Part shown: piece by piece, positions 17,749 to 25,898 of the stretch
How positions within the stretch are numbered: position 1 is the first letter of the stretch
How the letters are laid out: the number at the start of each line of letters is the position of its first letter
Assembly: GCA_016124855.1 (NCBI GenBank)
Contig: WGMX01000033.1
Span: 59,948 to 123,947, forward strand
Reading direction: 5' to 3'
Source: Anaerolineaceae bacterium
GTDB lineage: Bacteria > Chloroflexota > Anaerolineae > Aggregatilineales > Phototrophicaceae
DNA length: 64,000 bases
Translations under genes and position numbers: made by a program
Notes under the pieces: model-generated
The model's input: the letters and a program-made list of their open reading frames with translations, nothing else
Told to the model about the DNA's origin: nothing
The model's database searches: none

Positions 17749-17787
17749 CTCCCTTCCCTGTGTTTTGGGGAAGGGTTGGGGATGGGG
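17749..17787. repeat. CCCTTCCC/GGGAAGGG palindromic repeat
   Basis: CTCCCTTCCCTGTGTTTTGG continues to GGAAGGGTTGGGGATGGGG. It is the reverse orientation of the AACCCC...CTCCC family seen at 4100 and 48655. Confidence 0.5.
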
Positions 17788-17977
17788 TACTGCCCGCGCA
17801 TCTTAACATCTCGAATGACCAATTCAGCACAAAATCACCTGTTGGCATTGCCGCTTTTGCTGCCGCTTGTCGTGCCGCATATTTCGCTTAATGGAGTGCG
17901 CTTCAGCGCCTTTTTTACCTCAGGCGGAGGCTTGAGCCTCTGACTAACGACCTCTCCGACACAAACGGCTTTTGTAC

Positions 17978-18002
17978 GGATTTGCCGTCGGCAAATCCCT
18001 AG
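17978..18002. repeat. TTTGCCGnCGGCAAA palindromic repeat
   Basis: GGATTTGCCGTCGGCAAATC is a near-perfect palindrome. Related copies lie at 45040-45057 and inside the capsid gene at 58865-58890. Confidence 0.6.
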
Positions 18003-18118
18003 CCGCAAACTTTACAGTGAAATTGAAGAATGTGAAGAATTTTGTGAATCAAAAAGCGGTAGACGATGGTTCACCGCTTTTAAACTCAGTACTCTGCACT
18101 CAGAACTCGGTACTTTTT

Positions 18119-18760
18119 CTATGCTCCGCTCATCGCATCCAGCGCGAGGTTCAGCTTGAGCACATTCACGCGCGGTTCACCCACCACGCCGAGGAATCGC
18201 CCCTCGGTATATTGGTCAACCAGCTTTTGCACCGCTGTCGCGTCCAGCTTGCGCACCGCCGCCACCCGCGCCACCTGATACATCACTGCGGCTGGTGAAA
18301 TATCGGGGTCTAGCCCGCTGGCCGATGCCGTCACCAAATCAACCGGAACCGCTTGGGTGTTATCCACACCGGCTGCTTTTTCAGCATCATGCAGCGCTTG
18401 GACACGGCTTTGCACTGTGCCACCCTCACCAATCAGCGAGGGATTTAACGGCCCATAATTCGAACCGGATGAAATCCCACCGTTATAGGGAACCGGGCCA
18501 GTCGCAGATAAACGTCCCCAGAAATATTTCGGGTCGCTGAACTGTTGCCCGATCAACGCCGAACCGATCACATTACCATCTTTGTCCTTGATCAAGCTGC
18601 CGTTCGCTTGATTAGGGAACACCACCTGCGCGATTCCCGTAATCACCGCCGGATACAATAATCCGGTAATAATCGTCAGCACCACCAAAAGTACAATCGC
18701 CGGACGGATAACCTGTCCCCATTCAATCCCCAATCGGGTTGTTGTCGTTTGTGTAGCCAT
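18119..18760 (-). CDS. kdpC: Potassium-transporting ATPase subunit C
   Basis: The 213-residue protein has one N-terminal membrane helix (RPAIVLLVVLTIITGLLYPAV split near residue 30) and the KdpC periplasmic domain with GSALIGQQF, YFWGRLSATG, YNGGISSGSN and LDPDISPAAV. It stabilises the KdpA-KdpB complex. It lies 84 nt after kdpB; the gap holds a palindromic repeat. Length is typical. Confidence 0.97.
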   Translation of the reverse strand: MATQTTTTRLGIEWGQVIRPAIVLLVVLTIITGLLYPAVITGIAQVVFPNQANGSLIKDKDGNVIGSALIGQQFSDPKYFWGRLSATGPVPYNGGISSGSNYGPLNPSLIGEGGTVQSRVQALHDAEKAAGVDNTQAVPVDLVTASASGLDPDISPAAVMYQVARVAAVRKLDATAVQKLVDQYTEGRFLGVVGEPRVNVLKLNLALDAMSGA

Positions 18761-18790
18761 GATTTCTCTTACCTTTGCTTTCGTATAATT

Positions 18791-18830
18791 CCCCCTCTCT
18801 ATGAAATGGAGAGGGGGCTAGGGGGTGAGG
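18791..18830. repeat. CCCCCTCTC/GAGAGGGGG palindromic repeat between kdpB and kdpC
   Basis: CCCCCTCTC (18791-18799) pairs exactly with GAGAGGGGG (18809-18817), followed by CTAGGGGGTGAGG. The element has separated two genes of one operon. Confidence 0.7.
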
Positions 18831-18844
18831 ATGTTAATTCCTCA

Positions 18845-20923
18845 TCACACCAAATGCAGCGCCACCAAAATCAGATCAATGATCTTGATTCCGATGAACG
18901 GGGCGATCAACCCACCCAAACCGTAAACCAACAGGTTGTAGCGCAGCAGTCCCGATGCCCCGATGGGACGATAACGAACGCCCCGCAGCGCCAGCGGGAT
19001 CAAGAAGATAATGATCAGCGCATTGAAAATCACCGCCGAAATAATGGCGCTGTCGGGTGTCGCCAAGCCCATGATGTTCAGCGCTTTGAGTTCAGGATAC
19101 GTCGAAGCGAAGGCCGCCGGAATGATCGCGAAATACTTAGATACATCGTTAGCGATGCTGAAGGTCGTCAGCGAACCGCGCGTCATCAGAAGCTGCTTGC
19201 CGATCTCGACAATCTCGATCAACTTGGTCGGGTTGGAGTCGAGGTCAACCATGTTGCCGGCTTCTTTCGCCGCCTGTGTACCGGTGTTCATCGCCACCGC
19301 AACATCAGCCTGAGCCAGCGCCGGAGCATCATTTGTGCCGTCACCGGTCATGGCGACCAGTTTGCCACCTTCTTGGTTCTGGCGGATGAGCTTGAGCTTG
19401 GCTTCCGGTGTGGCTTCCGCGAGGAAGTCATCCACACCCGCTTCGGCTGCAATCGAGGCAGCGGTCAGCGGGTTATCGCCGGTAATCATCACCGTGCGAA
19501 TACCCATCTTACGCAGTTCACCGAAACGTTCTTTGATGCCGCCCTTCACAATATCCTTGAGTTGGATAACCCCCAAAACCTGTTTGTTATCTGCCACGAC
19601 CAGCGGAGTCGCGCCCTGCCGCGCCACATCCTCGACGCAGTCCTGCACCGACCGTGGAAACTGTCCACCAAGTTCTTCTACATACCGCTTAATCGAATCG
19701 GCAGCACCCTTACGGATTTGCCGCCCTTCCATATCCACGCCGCTCATACGCGTCTGCGCCGTAAAGGGAACAAAGGTCGCGCCTAAAGCCGTCACATCCC
19801 GCTCACGGATGTTGAACTTTTCCTTTGCCAGCACCACGATGCTGCGGCCTTCCGGTGTCTCATCCGCCAGCGAGGAAATCTGCGCCGCGTCAGCCAGTGC
19901 TTCCACCGTCACACCCTGCGCTGGAAGGAACGCGGTTGCCTGACGATTACCGAGTGTGATCGTGCCGGTTTTATCCAGCAGCAGCACATCGACATCACCA
20001 GCGGCTTCCACCGCGCGTCCCGATACCGCAATCACGTTGGCTTGGATCATACGATCCATCCCCGCGATACCAATGGCGGAGAGCAAGCCGCCGATGGTCG
20101 TCGGGATCAAACACACCAGCAGCGCCACCAAAACCGTTACGGTAATCGGTGTGCCTTGTCCGGCTCCTGTCACCGCGTAAATCGAGAAGGGAAGCAGTGT
20201 AGCCGTCGCCATCAAGAAGATGATGGTCAACACCGCCAACAAGACGTTCAACGCGATTTCGTTGGGTGTTTTTTGGCGTTTAGCCCCTTCCACCATCGAG
20301 ATCATCCGGTCAAGGAATGACTCGCCGGGGTTGGCGCTAATCTTCACCACCAACCAGTCGGAAAGCACTTTCGTACCGCCTGTAACAGCACTGCGGTCAC
20401 CACCACTTTCACGGATAACCGGAGCGCTTTCGCCTGTGATGGCGCTTTCATCCACCGAGGCCACACCCTCGATAACTTCACCGTCACCGGGGATCGGGTC
20501 GCCTGCTTCCACCAAGATCACATCATCTTTACGCAGTGTCGAGGCGGAAACCGTGCTGTACTTGGCTCCATATTGTGGGCTGACCAATTTCTTGGCGCTC
20601 ACATCCTGCCGCGCTTTGCGGAGGGCATCCGCCTGCGCCTTACCACGACCTTCAGCCATCGCCTCAGCGAAGTTCGCGAAGATCACCGTGAACCACAACC
20701 AGATCGCAATGGTGAAGATGAAGCCGGTAGGGGCTTCACCTTGTCCGACTACCGCTTGCAACCAGAGGATTGTCGTTAACGCTGCACCGACTTCCACCAC
20801 GAACATGACCGGATTCCGCAGTTGTACGCGCGGGTTCAATTTCACCATCGAGTCCACCACTGCCCGCTTCACAATGGGCGGGTCAAATAGTGGACGGGCT
20901 TTTGCTCTCGTTTCGACTACCAT
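18845..20923 (-). CDS. kdpB: Potassium-transporting P-type ATPase subunit B
   Basis: This 692-residue catalytic P-type ATPase subunit has TGES (residues 163-166, whose Ser is the inhibitory phosphorylation site in E. coli), the phosphorylation site Asp317 in LLLDKTGTIT, KGAADS, MITGDNPLTA and TGDGTNDAPAL. ATP hydrolysis here drives K+ entry through KdpA at very low external potassium. It lies 39 nt after kdpA. Confidence 0.98.
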   Translation of the reverse strand: MVVETRAKARPLFDPPIVKRAVVDSMVKLNPRVQLRNPVMFVVEVGAALTTILWLQAVVGQGEAPTGFIFTIAIWLWFTVIFANFAEAMAEGRGKAQADALRKARQDVSAKKLVSPQYGAKYSTVSASTLRKDDVILVEAGDPIPGDGEVIEGVASVDESAITGESAPVIRESGGDRSAVTGGTKVLSDWLVVKISANPGESFLDRMISMVEGAKRQKTPNEIALNVLLAVLTIIFLMATATLLPFSIYAVTGAGQGTPITVTVLVALLVCLIPTTIGGLLSAIGIAGMDRMIQANVIAVSGRAVEAAGDVDVLLLDKTGTITLGNRQATAFLPAQGVTVEALADAAQISSLADETPEGRSIVVLAKEKFNIRERDVTALGATFVPFTAQTRMSGVDMEGRQIRKGAADSIKRYVEELGGQFPRSVQDCVEDVARQGATPLVVADNKQVLGVIQLKDIVKGGIKERFGELRKMGIRTVMITGDNPLTAASIAAEAGVDDFLAEATPEAKLKLIRQNQEGGKLVAMTGDGTNDAPALAQADVAVAMNTGTQAAKEAGNMVDLDSNPTKLIEIVEIGKQLLMTRGSLTTFSIANDVSKYFAIIPAAFASTYPELKALNIMGLATPDSAIISAVIFNALIIIFLIPLALRGVRYRPIGASGLLRYNLLVYGLGGLIAPFIGIKIIDLILVALHLV

Positions 20924-20962
20924 TTCAACTTTGTCCTTTATGCTCAGAGTATCAAGCTGATC

Positions 20963-22720
20963 TTACAAACCGATCATCTTGAGATGTTCGACGATTGGGC
21001 CAAGCGCCAGTGCCGGGAAGAACGTCAATGCCCCCACGATGATGATCACGCCGATGAGCAGCACGATAAACAAGGTGTTGTGTGTTGGCAGCGTACCGTC
21101 ACCCGATGGCACGACCTTCTTACGCGCCAATGATCCAGCGATGGCTAAGGCAGGCAAACCGACCATAAAGCGCCCGAAAAACATGGCGATACCCAGAGCC
21201 GTGTTATAGAAAACCGTGTTCGCGCCTAAGCCCCCGAAGGCGCTGCCGTTGTTGTTAGCCGCTGACGAGAAGGCATACAACACTTCGCTAAAACCATGTA
21301 CCGCCGGACTGGTGTTGTAGATCGTTGCCAAACCATCCGCAGCCACTACTGCGATACCCGTACCGACCAGCACACACAACGACGGGATCAGAATGCTGAT
21401 GGAAGCCATCTTCATCTCGTAGGCTTCGATCTTCTTGCCCAGATATTCGGGTGTGCGCCCAACCATCAATCCCGCGATAAACACCGCGATGAAAACAAAG
21501 TGCAGCATTCCGTATAAACCGGAACCGACACCTCCGTAAATCACCTCACCAAGCTGGATGAGCCACATCGGGATCAACCCGCCCAACGGGGTATACGAGT
21601 CATGCATCGAGTTAACCGAACCATTCGAAGCCGCTGTTGTCGCGGTCGCCCAAATAGCCGAGTCAGCGATACCGAAGCGTGTTTCCTTGCCTTCCATATT
21701 GCCACCGCTTTGCAGCGCACTAGCCGTTTGGTCGACACCTAAAGCCGGCAGTTTCGGATTACCGTTCTGTTCGGCTAGATAGGTTCCAAACATCAGCACC
21801 ACGAAGATAATCGTCATGACAGCTAACAGCGCCCAACCCTGCCGTGTATCCCCAACCATCTTGCCGAAGGTGTAACAAACGGCGGCTGGCAGCAGCAGGA
21901 TATAAACCATTTCGATGAAATTGCTCAACGGGGTTGGATTCTCAAACGGATGCGACGAATTAGCGTTCATGAAACCGCCGCCATTTGTGCCTAGCTGCTT
22001 AATCGCTTCCTGTGAGGCGATTGGCCCTAGCGCGATGGTTTGGGTTGTAATCGCTGAACCGTTGGCATCCGTCAAAGCAGTCTTATCGACCACCTTGGCG
22101 GTCACGTAGTTATCAAAAGTTTGTGGTACACCCTGTGACACCAACACGACCGCCGCAATGATCGAAAGCGGCAGCAGGATATAAAGCACCGAGCGCGTCA
22201 TATCGACCCAAAAATTGCCGATGTGGCTGGACGAACGGCGTGATAACCCGCGAAAAAGTGCGACCATCACCGCCATGCCGGTTGCTGCCGAGACAAAGTT
22301 TTGCACCGTCAGCGCAATCATTTGAGTCAGGTAGCTCATGGTGGATTCGCCACCGTAGCCCTGCCAATTAGTGTTGGTCATGAAGCTAACCGCCGTGTTA
22401 AATGACGAGTCCGGCGTGACGTTGCCCATCATTGCCGGATTCAAAGGGAGCGAGGCTTGTATCCGTTGCAGGATATAGACGATCACAAACCCGAACAGGT
22501 TAAAGGCCAACATCGCCAGAGCGTAGGTTTTCCAATTCATCTCGGCGTCTTCGCGTGTACCCGAAAGCCAATAGATAGCCTTCTCGATGGGATGCAGCAC
22601 GCGGTTAATCCAAACCGATTTTCCTTCGAATACTCGCGCCATATATAATCCGACTGGCTTCACCAACAGCAGGATAACCACTACATAGAGAACCAGTTGT
22701 ACAATTCCATTGGCTGTCAT
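20963..22720 (-). CDS. kdpA: Potassium-transporting ATPase subunit A
   Basis: This 585-residue K+-channel-like subunit has about ten membrane helices and four selectivity-filter-like segments, e.g. GWQGYGGESTMS, LGTNGGGFMNANSSHPFENP and NNNGSAFGG. I place the start at the ATG at 22720, which overlaps the kdpF stop by 4 nt (ATGA), rather than three codons upstream. It is the K+-conducting part of KdpFABC. Confidence 0.98.
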   Translation of the reverse strand: MTANGIVQLVLYVVVILLLVKPVGLYMARVFEGKSVWINRVLHPIEKAIYWLSGTREDAEMNWKTYALAMLAFNLFGFVIVYILQRIQASLPLNPAMMGNVTPDSSFNTAVSFMTNTNWQGYGGESTMSYLTQMIALTVQNFVSAATGMAVMVALFRGLSRRSSSHIGNFWVDMTRSVLYILLPLSIIAAVVLVSQGVPQTFDNYVTAKVVDKTALTDANGSAITTQTIALGPIASQEAIKQLGTNGGGFMNANSSHPFENPTPLSNFIEMVYILLLPAAVCYTFGKMVGDTRQGWALLAVMTIIFVVLMFGTYLAEQNGNPKLPALGVDQTASALQSGGNMEGKETRFGIADSAIWATATTAASNGSVNSMHDSYTPLGGLIPMWLIQLGEVIYGGVGSGLYGMLHFVFIAVFIAGLMVGRTPEYLGKKIEAYEMKMASISILIPSLCVLVGTGIAVVAADGLATIYNTSPAVHGFSEVLYAFSSAANNNGSAFGGLGANTVFYNTALGIAMFFGRFMVGLPALAIAGSLARKKVVPSGDGTLPTHNTLFIVLLIGVIIIVGALTFFPALALGPIVEHLKMIGL

Positions 22721-22809
22721 GAAAACCACTCCGGTTTCAATAGGGCGACGACCAGATACACCAGCAGCCCTAATGCTAATAATCCCGTGATGAGAACCAT
22801 AATGTTCAT
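22717..22809 (-). CDS. kdpF: Potassium-transporting ATPase subunit F
   Basis: This 30-residue single-helix protein begins MNIMVLITGLLALGLLVYLV and ends LLKPEWFS; the length and the C-terminal KPEWF are typical of KdpF, the lipid-like stabiliser of the Kdp complex. AAGGGGGT sits about 5 nt before the ATG, and its TGA overlaps the kdpA ATG. It is easily missed by gene callers because of its size. Confidence 0.93.
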   Translation of the reverse strand: MNIMVLITGLLALGLLVYLVVALLKPEWFS

Positions 22810-22819
22810 ACCGACCCCC

Positions 22820-22900
22820 TTAAACCCGATCTGCTAATTCGACGAGGCCCCACGCAAGCGCGAACAAAATCAACGTGAGTACGATAAAGACGACATCCAT
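22820..22900 (-). CDS. 26-residue membrane microprotein upstream of kdpF
   Basis: This open frame (begins MDVVFIVLTLILFALAWG, ends VELADRV) has GGAG 8 nt before its ATG and ends 10 nt before kdpF, so it heads the Kdp operon. It is a single hydrophobic helix followed by a short charged tail. Similar unnamed small frames sit at the front of Kdp operons in several phyla, to my recollection. It may be an accessory subunit; function unknown. Confidence 0.7.
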   Translation of the reverse strand: MDVVFIVLTLILFALAWGLVELADRV

Positions 22901-22940
22901 AACCGACGCTCCTCAATCAATATGAACAGGATGCATTCTA

Positions 22941-22956
22941 TGACCGATCCCGGTCA
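22941..22956. promoter_or_regulatory. Palindrome upstream of the Kdp operon
   Basis: TGACCGATCCCGGTCA is a perfect 6-4-6 inverted repeat 41 nt upstream of the first Kdp-operon start codon. Its position suits an operator. Confidence 0.4.
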
Positions 22957-23156
22957 AAAGGATGTCAGTTTCGCCCGCCTGTACGTCAAGAAACGATAAA
23001 TGGTTCTAGAAGAAATAATCTCTAAAAACAGTGGATACAGCAGTTCGAGATCGCTGGATAAACGCTAGGCCGAGCGCGATGCGCCAGTCAAGGAAAGATA
23101 AATATTTCGGTCAAGGTGTTTGATCCGAGATGATGTTGAGGGCATAAATACGGCAA

Positions 23157-23187
23157 CACAAAACCCACTGGTGCAGCGGGTTTTGTG
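23157..23187 (-). terminator. Hairpin terminator of the secreted-protein gene
   Basis: CACAAAACCC and GGGTTTTGTG are exact reverse complements with an 11-nt loop, 42 nt after the minus-strand stop at 23229; read on the minus strand it ends TTTTGTGTTG. Confidence 0.7.
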
Positions 23188-23228
23188 CTTCACGGGGTTA
23201 TGGTGAAGACGAGAGAGGCGGCTAGAAA

Positions 23229-23687
23229 TTAGAAGTCTTTCTGCCACTGGAACGTGTAAACTTTACCTTCGGCGTCCGGCGGAGTGGTCACCCAGAACCA
23301 ACCGGAATTGGAGTAGTTGAGGGCGTAACCATTTGCTTGGGCGATAGTAAAAGTGGGTTTCTTATTCTTGGCGATAGCAGCGTTAATTTTGTCCACTGAA
23401 ACATCGAGGACTTGTTTCGCACTGTCGGACGCGCCACTCCAAGCCAGTAATTGCACACCGTCAATCACGGTGGCGGTGCCGACCAAACCTTCGCTATCCA
23501 GCACCGGAATATTTTTATGCGTTTCATAGATAATCACCGGCGCACCGGTGTCATAGGAATTAAGACGACCGTCAGTAAATGAAGGGGGAGGTAGGGTCGT
23601 GTCCGGGGTATTTGATGCCTCGACCGCGACTGCACCCATTGCTAGAACAAAGACTAACAAAAGACTCAGACCCAACTTCTTCGACAT
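23229..23687 (-). CDS. Secreted protein of unknown function
   Basis: The 152-residue protein has a signal peptide (KKLGLSLLLVFVLAMGAVAVEA, cleavage near residue 24). The mature part is about 125 residues without cysteine, rich in Ala/Asp/Asn, with aromatic residues near the end (SGWFWVTTPP, VYTFQWQKDF). No family recognised. It forms its own unit with a terminator. A role in the envelope is all that the sequence supports. Confidence 0.75.
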   Translation of the reverse strand: MSKKLGLSLLLVFVLAMGAVAVEASNTPDTTLPPPSFTDGRLNSYDTGAPVIIYETHKNIPVLDSEGLVGTATVIDGVQLLAWSGASDSAKQVLDVSVDKINAAIAKNKKPTFTIAQANGYALNYSNSGWFWVTTPPDAEGKVYTFQWQKDF

Positions 23688-23847
23688 GATTCATACTCCC
23701 TAATTACTTTGATGTCCGAGGTGTCTGGAACACCATGCCTCTAGCATTGAGCCGCCTCGTGAAGAAATTGTGGAGAATCGGTAAGTCAGGGGTGAAAATC
23801 AACTTAGCGGAGGCTAAATTGCAGCCCTCATGATTATCGAGTACACT

Positions 23848-23866
23848 ATCATGCATCGTGCATGAT
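23848..23866. promoter_or_regulatory. 19-bp palindromic operator before the sugar-acid operon
   Basis: ATCATGCATCGTGCATGAT is a perfect 8-3-8 inverted repeat. A -10-like TATTAT lies at 23885-23890, so the palindrome would cover the -35 region. It is the natural site for the GntR regulator encoded in the operon, but binding is inferred. Confidence 0.5.
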
Positions 23867-23932
23867 GTATGGTTATGGCGATAGTATTATAAACACCCTA
23901 TAGCATCAATAAAATATGTTTGGAGCAATTTT

Positions 23933-24955
23933 GTGAAAACGGTTATTTTGCAAGAACCCGGTCAGTTCAATCTTGTTGAAACATTTCCACCTGCCTCCCC
24001 CGAAACGGATGAAGTACAGGTGCGTGTGCGCCGTGTGGGAATTTGCGGAACGGATTTACATGCCTTCACCGGAACACAGCCCTTCTTTAATTACCCTCGT
24101 ATCTTGGGGCATGAACTGGCAGCGGAAATCGTGGAAATCGGCCCAACGGCACTCCAGCATGATCTTAAGGTCGGCGATCACTGCTGTATCCGTCCTTATA
24201 TAAACTGCGGCGTATGTGATGCCTGCCGTCGGGGGGTTACAAATGCGTGTACACGTTTACAAGTCTTAGGTGTTCATCGTGACGGCGGTATGCGTGAACT
24301 CATCAATGTGCCGATTGATAAGGTTCATAAATCGACGATTCTCCAAGATGAAGAACTGGCGATGGTTGAAATGTTAAGTATTGGCTGTCACGCTGTGCGC
24401 CGCGCCAACATCACCCCCGGAGAATATGTGGTGGTGGTGGGTGTTGGCCCGATTGGATTGGGCGTGGCGCAGTTTGCCCATTTAGCGGGAGCGCACGTTA
24501 TTGCGGTGGATGTGAGTGAGAGTCGCTTGGCATTCGCGCGGCAGCAGAAAGCGATTGAGCAGTGCTTGGATGGCAGACAAGATGTGCTTGAGCAGTTTAA
24601 AACGGTTATCCCTGATGGTATGCCGACAATCGTGTTTGATGCTACTGGCAACCCCGCCTCGATGATGAAATCGTTTGGCTATGTGGCATCTGGCGGGAAG
24701 TTGGTCTATGTCGGTTTGTTTCAAGGCGATATTACGTTTAATGATCCTGAATTTCACCGGCGTGAATTAATGATATTGGCAAGCCGTAACGCCACCGCCC
24801 AAGATTTCAAACACGTTATGGATGCACTGGAAACTAAAAAAATTGATGTGAAGCCGTGGGTGACTTACAGCCCGTCGCCGGAAGAAATGATTCGTGATTT
24901 CCCCATGTGGCTTGATCCGGCAAACGGTGTCGTCAAGGCCATGTTCAGTTTCTAA
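23933..24955 (+). CDS. lgoD: Zinc-dependent alcohol dehydrogenase, L-galactonate 5-dehydrogenase-like
   Basis: The 340-residue MDR enzyme has catalytic zinc ligands Cys38, His60, Glu61 (VGICGTD, ILGHE), structural zinc cysteines 92, 95, 98 and 106, and an NAD-binding GVGPIG at 170-175. Its length and segments such as GICGTDLHAF, GTQPFFNYPR, VGLFQGDITFNDPEFHRR and SRNAT closely match E. coli LgoD, which oxidises L-galactonate to D-tagaturonate. The next steps (tagaturonate reductase, altronate dehydratase) are encoded downstream, which supports the assignment. It starts with GTG; GGAG lies 7 nt upstream. Confidence 0.8.
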   Translation: MKTVILQEPGQFNLVETFPPASPETDEVQVRVRRVGICGTDLHAFTGTQPFFNYPRILGHELAAEIVEIGPTALQHDLKVGDHCCIRPYINCGVCDACRRGVTNACTRLQVLGVHRDGGMRELINVPIDKVHKSTILQDEELAMVEMLSIGCHAVRRANITPGEYVVVVGVGPIGLGVAQFAHLAGAHVIAVDVSESRLAFARQQKAIEQCLDGRQDVLEQFKTVIPDGMPTIVFDATGNPASMMKSFGYVASGGKLVYVGLFQGDITFNDPEFHRRELMILASRNATAQDFKHVMDALETKKIDVKPWVTYSPSPEEMIRDFPMWLDPANGVVKAMFSF

Positions 24956-24982
24956 AAATTAAAGTTACGAAAAGGATTATTT

Positions 24983-25876
24983 ATGATGACTGCTGCCAAA
25001 CCCGGTCAATTTGCAGCTTACGGCACCCTTCCGATGCCTCGATTGACCCCTGAACTCATGGGGCTGGTCAAAACAGGTACGGTATACAGTTTAGCAGTGG
25101 TTTGGGATGAGGGGATTCCAGTTCCAGCGCCAATGGTTCCGTACACGCTGTCGCCCCGTTTGCGACATGGTGACCTGCGCGACATCGCGCCGGCTTCAGC
25201 AGCGGCGGAGGCGATTACGATGGCTGCCCACACCGGTACACATATTGATGCTCTCTGCCATATTGGTGAAATGCAGGATGCAAATGGTCAAGTGAGTATG
25301 GATGGTGAAGTCAAACTCTATGGCGGCGAGAATTGTTTTGTGCCTGCTGCCGAACAAGTGGGGTATCATGGGCAAAACCATTTGAGTATTGTGGACATGC
25401 CGCCCATCATCACTCGTGGTATCCTCATTGATATTGCCCGTAGTAAGGGTGTGGACGTGCTGCCGAATGAATATATGATTTCATCGGCTGAAATCCAAGA
25501 CGCGCTGATTGCCCAAGACACGTTGATAACACCGGGGACAGCGGTTATTATCCGCACGGGATTTTACCAGCACCTTGTCACCGGTGATCCGGTTTACCGT
25601 GACTCGGTCGCCGGAATTGGCCTAGAAGCCGCTCACTGGCTTCAGCAGCATGGAATGATTCTGGCGGGTGCGGATAATATGACGGTTGAAGCGATGCCGC
25701 CGATGGATCATGCTGTGCATCGCTATTTGTTGGTGCATCATGGCATAACCCATCTCGAAAATCTGTACTTGGAAGAGTTAGCCGCCAAACAGGTTTATGA
25801 ATTCTTGCTAATCGTCACACCTTTGCGATTGCAAGGGGCTACTGGCTCATGGGTTCACCCTATCGCCATTGCCTGA
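24983..25876 (+). CDS. Cyclase-family (PF04199) metal-dependent hydrolase, copy 1
   Basis: This 297-residue protein carries the metal motif His83-x3-His87-x-Asp89-x3-His93 (HTGTHIDALCHIG) of the kynurenine formamidase/cyclase family. Family members hydrolyse amides, esters or lactones using Zn or Mn. It is co-directional with and 27 nt after the LgoD-like gene. A close paralogue lies at 26786. In this pathway a sugar lactonase role would make sense, but it is an inference. Either of two adjacent ATGs may be used. Confidence 0.85.
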   Translation: MMTAAKPGQFAAYGTLPMPRLTPELMGLVKTGTVYSLAVVWDEGIPVPAPMVPYTLSPRLRHGDLRDIAPASAAAEAITMAAHTGTHIDALCHIGEMQDANGQVSMDGEVKLYGGENCFVPAAEQVGYHGQNHLSIVDMPPIITRGILIDIARSKGVDVLPNEYMISSAEIQDALIAQDTLITPGTAVIIRTGFYQHLVTGDPVYRDSVAGIGLEAAHWLQQHGMILAGADNMTVEAMPPMDHAVHRYLLVHHGITHLENLYLEELAAKQVYEFLLIVTPLRLQGATGSWVHPIAIA

Positions 25877-25898
25877 ACCATTTTTCGGAGCTGAACGG

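Larger units (their letters stand above)
17543..18118. other. Long intergenic region with several palindromic repeats
   Basis: These 576 nt hold no convincing gene. They contain a CCCTTCCC/GGGAAGGG element (17749-17787), a GAGGCTTGAGCCTC palindrome near 17926, a short GCGC hairpin followed by six T (about 17900), a TTTGCCGTCGGCAAA element (17978-18002), and a CTCAGTACT-type repeat close to the KdpC stop. Confidence 0.6.
22901..23228. other. Kdp promoter region and downstream spacer
   Basis: This 328-nt spacer holds the presumed Kdp promoter on the minus strand, a 16-bp palindrome (22941-22956), and a hairpin terminator of the neighbouring secreted-protein gene (23157-23187). No KdpD/KdpE genes and no recognised riboswitch were found. 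Confidence 0.5.

Noticed and set aside
17646..17891. 81-residue plus-strand open frame after the Fur-family gene
   Set aside because: It runs through a palindromic repeat (17749-17787), has no ribosome site and no protein-like pattern.
18749..19786. 345-residue plus-strand open frame opposite kdpB
   Set aside because: It is antisense to a fully conserved kdpB gene; its composition (Arg/His/Gln-rich) is that of a shadow frame.
22901..23060. Riboswitch (c-di-AMP type) before the Kdp operon
   Set aside because: No recognisable ydaO-type core or paired elements apart from a short palindrome better explained as an operator.
23065..23247. 60-residue minus-strand frame overlapping the end of the secreted-protein gene
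   Set aside because: It spans the hairpin terminator at 23157-23187 and has no ribosome site.
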